Positions 6,872-6,909 of a DNA stretch of 6,909 nucleotides are shown here, one piece after another. The DNA is from an uncultured Rhodopirellula sp. (GTDB lineage Bacteria > Planctomycetota > Planctomycetia > Pirellulales > Pirellulaceae), in the NCBI GenBank assembly GCA_913061385.1, contig CAJXTM010000192.1, positions 1-6,909 on the forward strand. Reading direction: 5' to 3'. Under the pieces are notes generated by a model, which was not told the origin of the DNA, made no database searches, and was given only the letters and a program-made list of their open reading frames with translations. The first letter of the stretch is position 1. Each line of letters starts with the position of its first letter. Position numbers and translations under genes: made by a program.

Positions 6872-6909
6872 CTGTCTCTTATACACATCTGACGCTGCCG
6901 ACGACTCCT
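6872..6909 (-). other. Illumina Nextera adapter, right end (not genomic)
   Basis: Bases 6872-6890 (CTGTCTCTTATACACATCT) are the reverse complement of the mosaic end, 6891-6904 of the Read 1 arm, and 6905-6909 (CTCCT) of the last five bases of the same i5 index seen at 8-15. The segment is an exact 38-base inverted copy of 11-48. It is library sequence and must not be read as a terminal inverted repeat of a mobile element. Confidence 0.98.

Noticed and set aside
1..6909. 38-bp terminal inverted repeats suggesting a composite mobile element
   Set aside because: They are exact Nextera adapter sequence including index bases; no transposase gene or target duplication is present.

Overview
The window is about 6.8 kb of bacterial DNA (49-6871) capped at both ends by Illumina Nextera library adapter (1-48 and 6872-6909). 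The gene content points to a planctomycete, probably Pirellulaceae or a relative. There is a DUF1559 prepilin-like protein with the H-X9-DG motif, a tiny acidic lipoprotein just upstream of it, and two large TPR / CRTAC1-like (FG-GAP/VCBS plus ASPIC/UnbV) lipoproteins. Shine-Dalgarno signals are weak and one gene appears to start with TTG. The taxonomic call rests on recognising these families, not on a marker gene.

Layout. The minus strand 49-3093 carries a 1015-residue TPR + beta-propeller + ASPIC/UnbV lipoprotein that runs leftwards off the genomic insert and lacks only its extreme C-terminus. A 162-bp divergent intergenic region (3094-3255) leads to a 67-residue lipoprotein on the plus strand (3256-3459), which is closed by a strong intrinsic terminator (3492-3520). 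A 200-bp leader with a long imperfect hairpin (3640-3679) precedes the 409-residue DUF1559 prepilin-type protein (3727-4956), which is closed by a second, very strong terminator (4992-5028). A 16-bp x 5 tandem repeat array (5065-5144) lies in the 399-bp gap that follows. The plus strand 5356-6871 then carries the N-terminal 505 residues of a second TPR/CRTAC1-like lipoprotein, cut at the insert end just where its beta-propeller begins.

How the genes fit together. All four products carry export signals (three putative lipoprotein signals and one type IV prepilin leader), so the block encodes envelope or surface proteins. The two large proteins are paralogues: their TPR halves align by eye through shared landmarks, and both run into an 'F-x-x-x-A-x-x-x-G-L-x-H' propeller entry. 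They face away from each other and bracket the small lipoprotein and the prepilin. No enzyme, RNA gene, insertion sequence, CRISPR array or defence system is visible. The unexplained elements are the 16-bp tandem array, the hairpin leader of the prepilin gene, and the recurring association of these envelope families. The adapter sequence creates false protein ends: residues LSLIHI on the first gene, and a tail beginning VSYTHLTLPT on the last.
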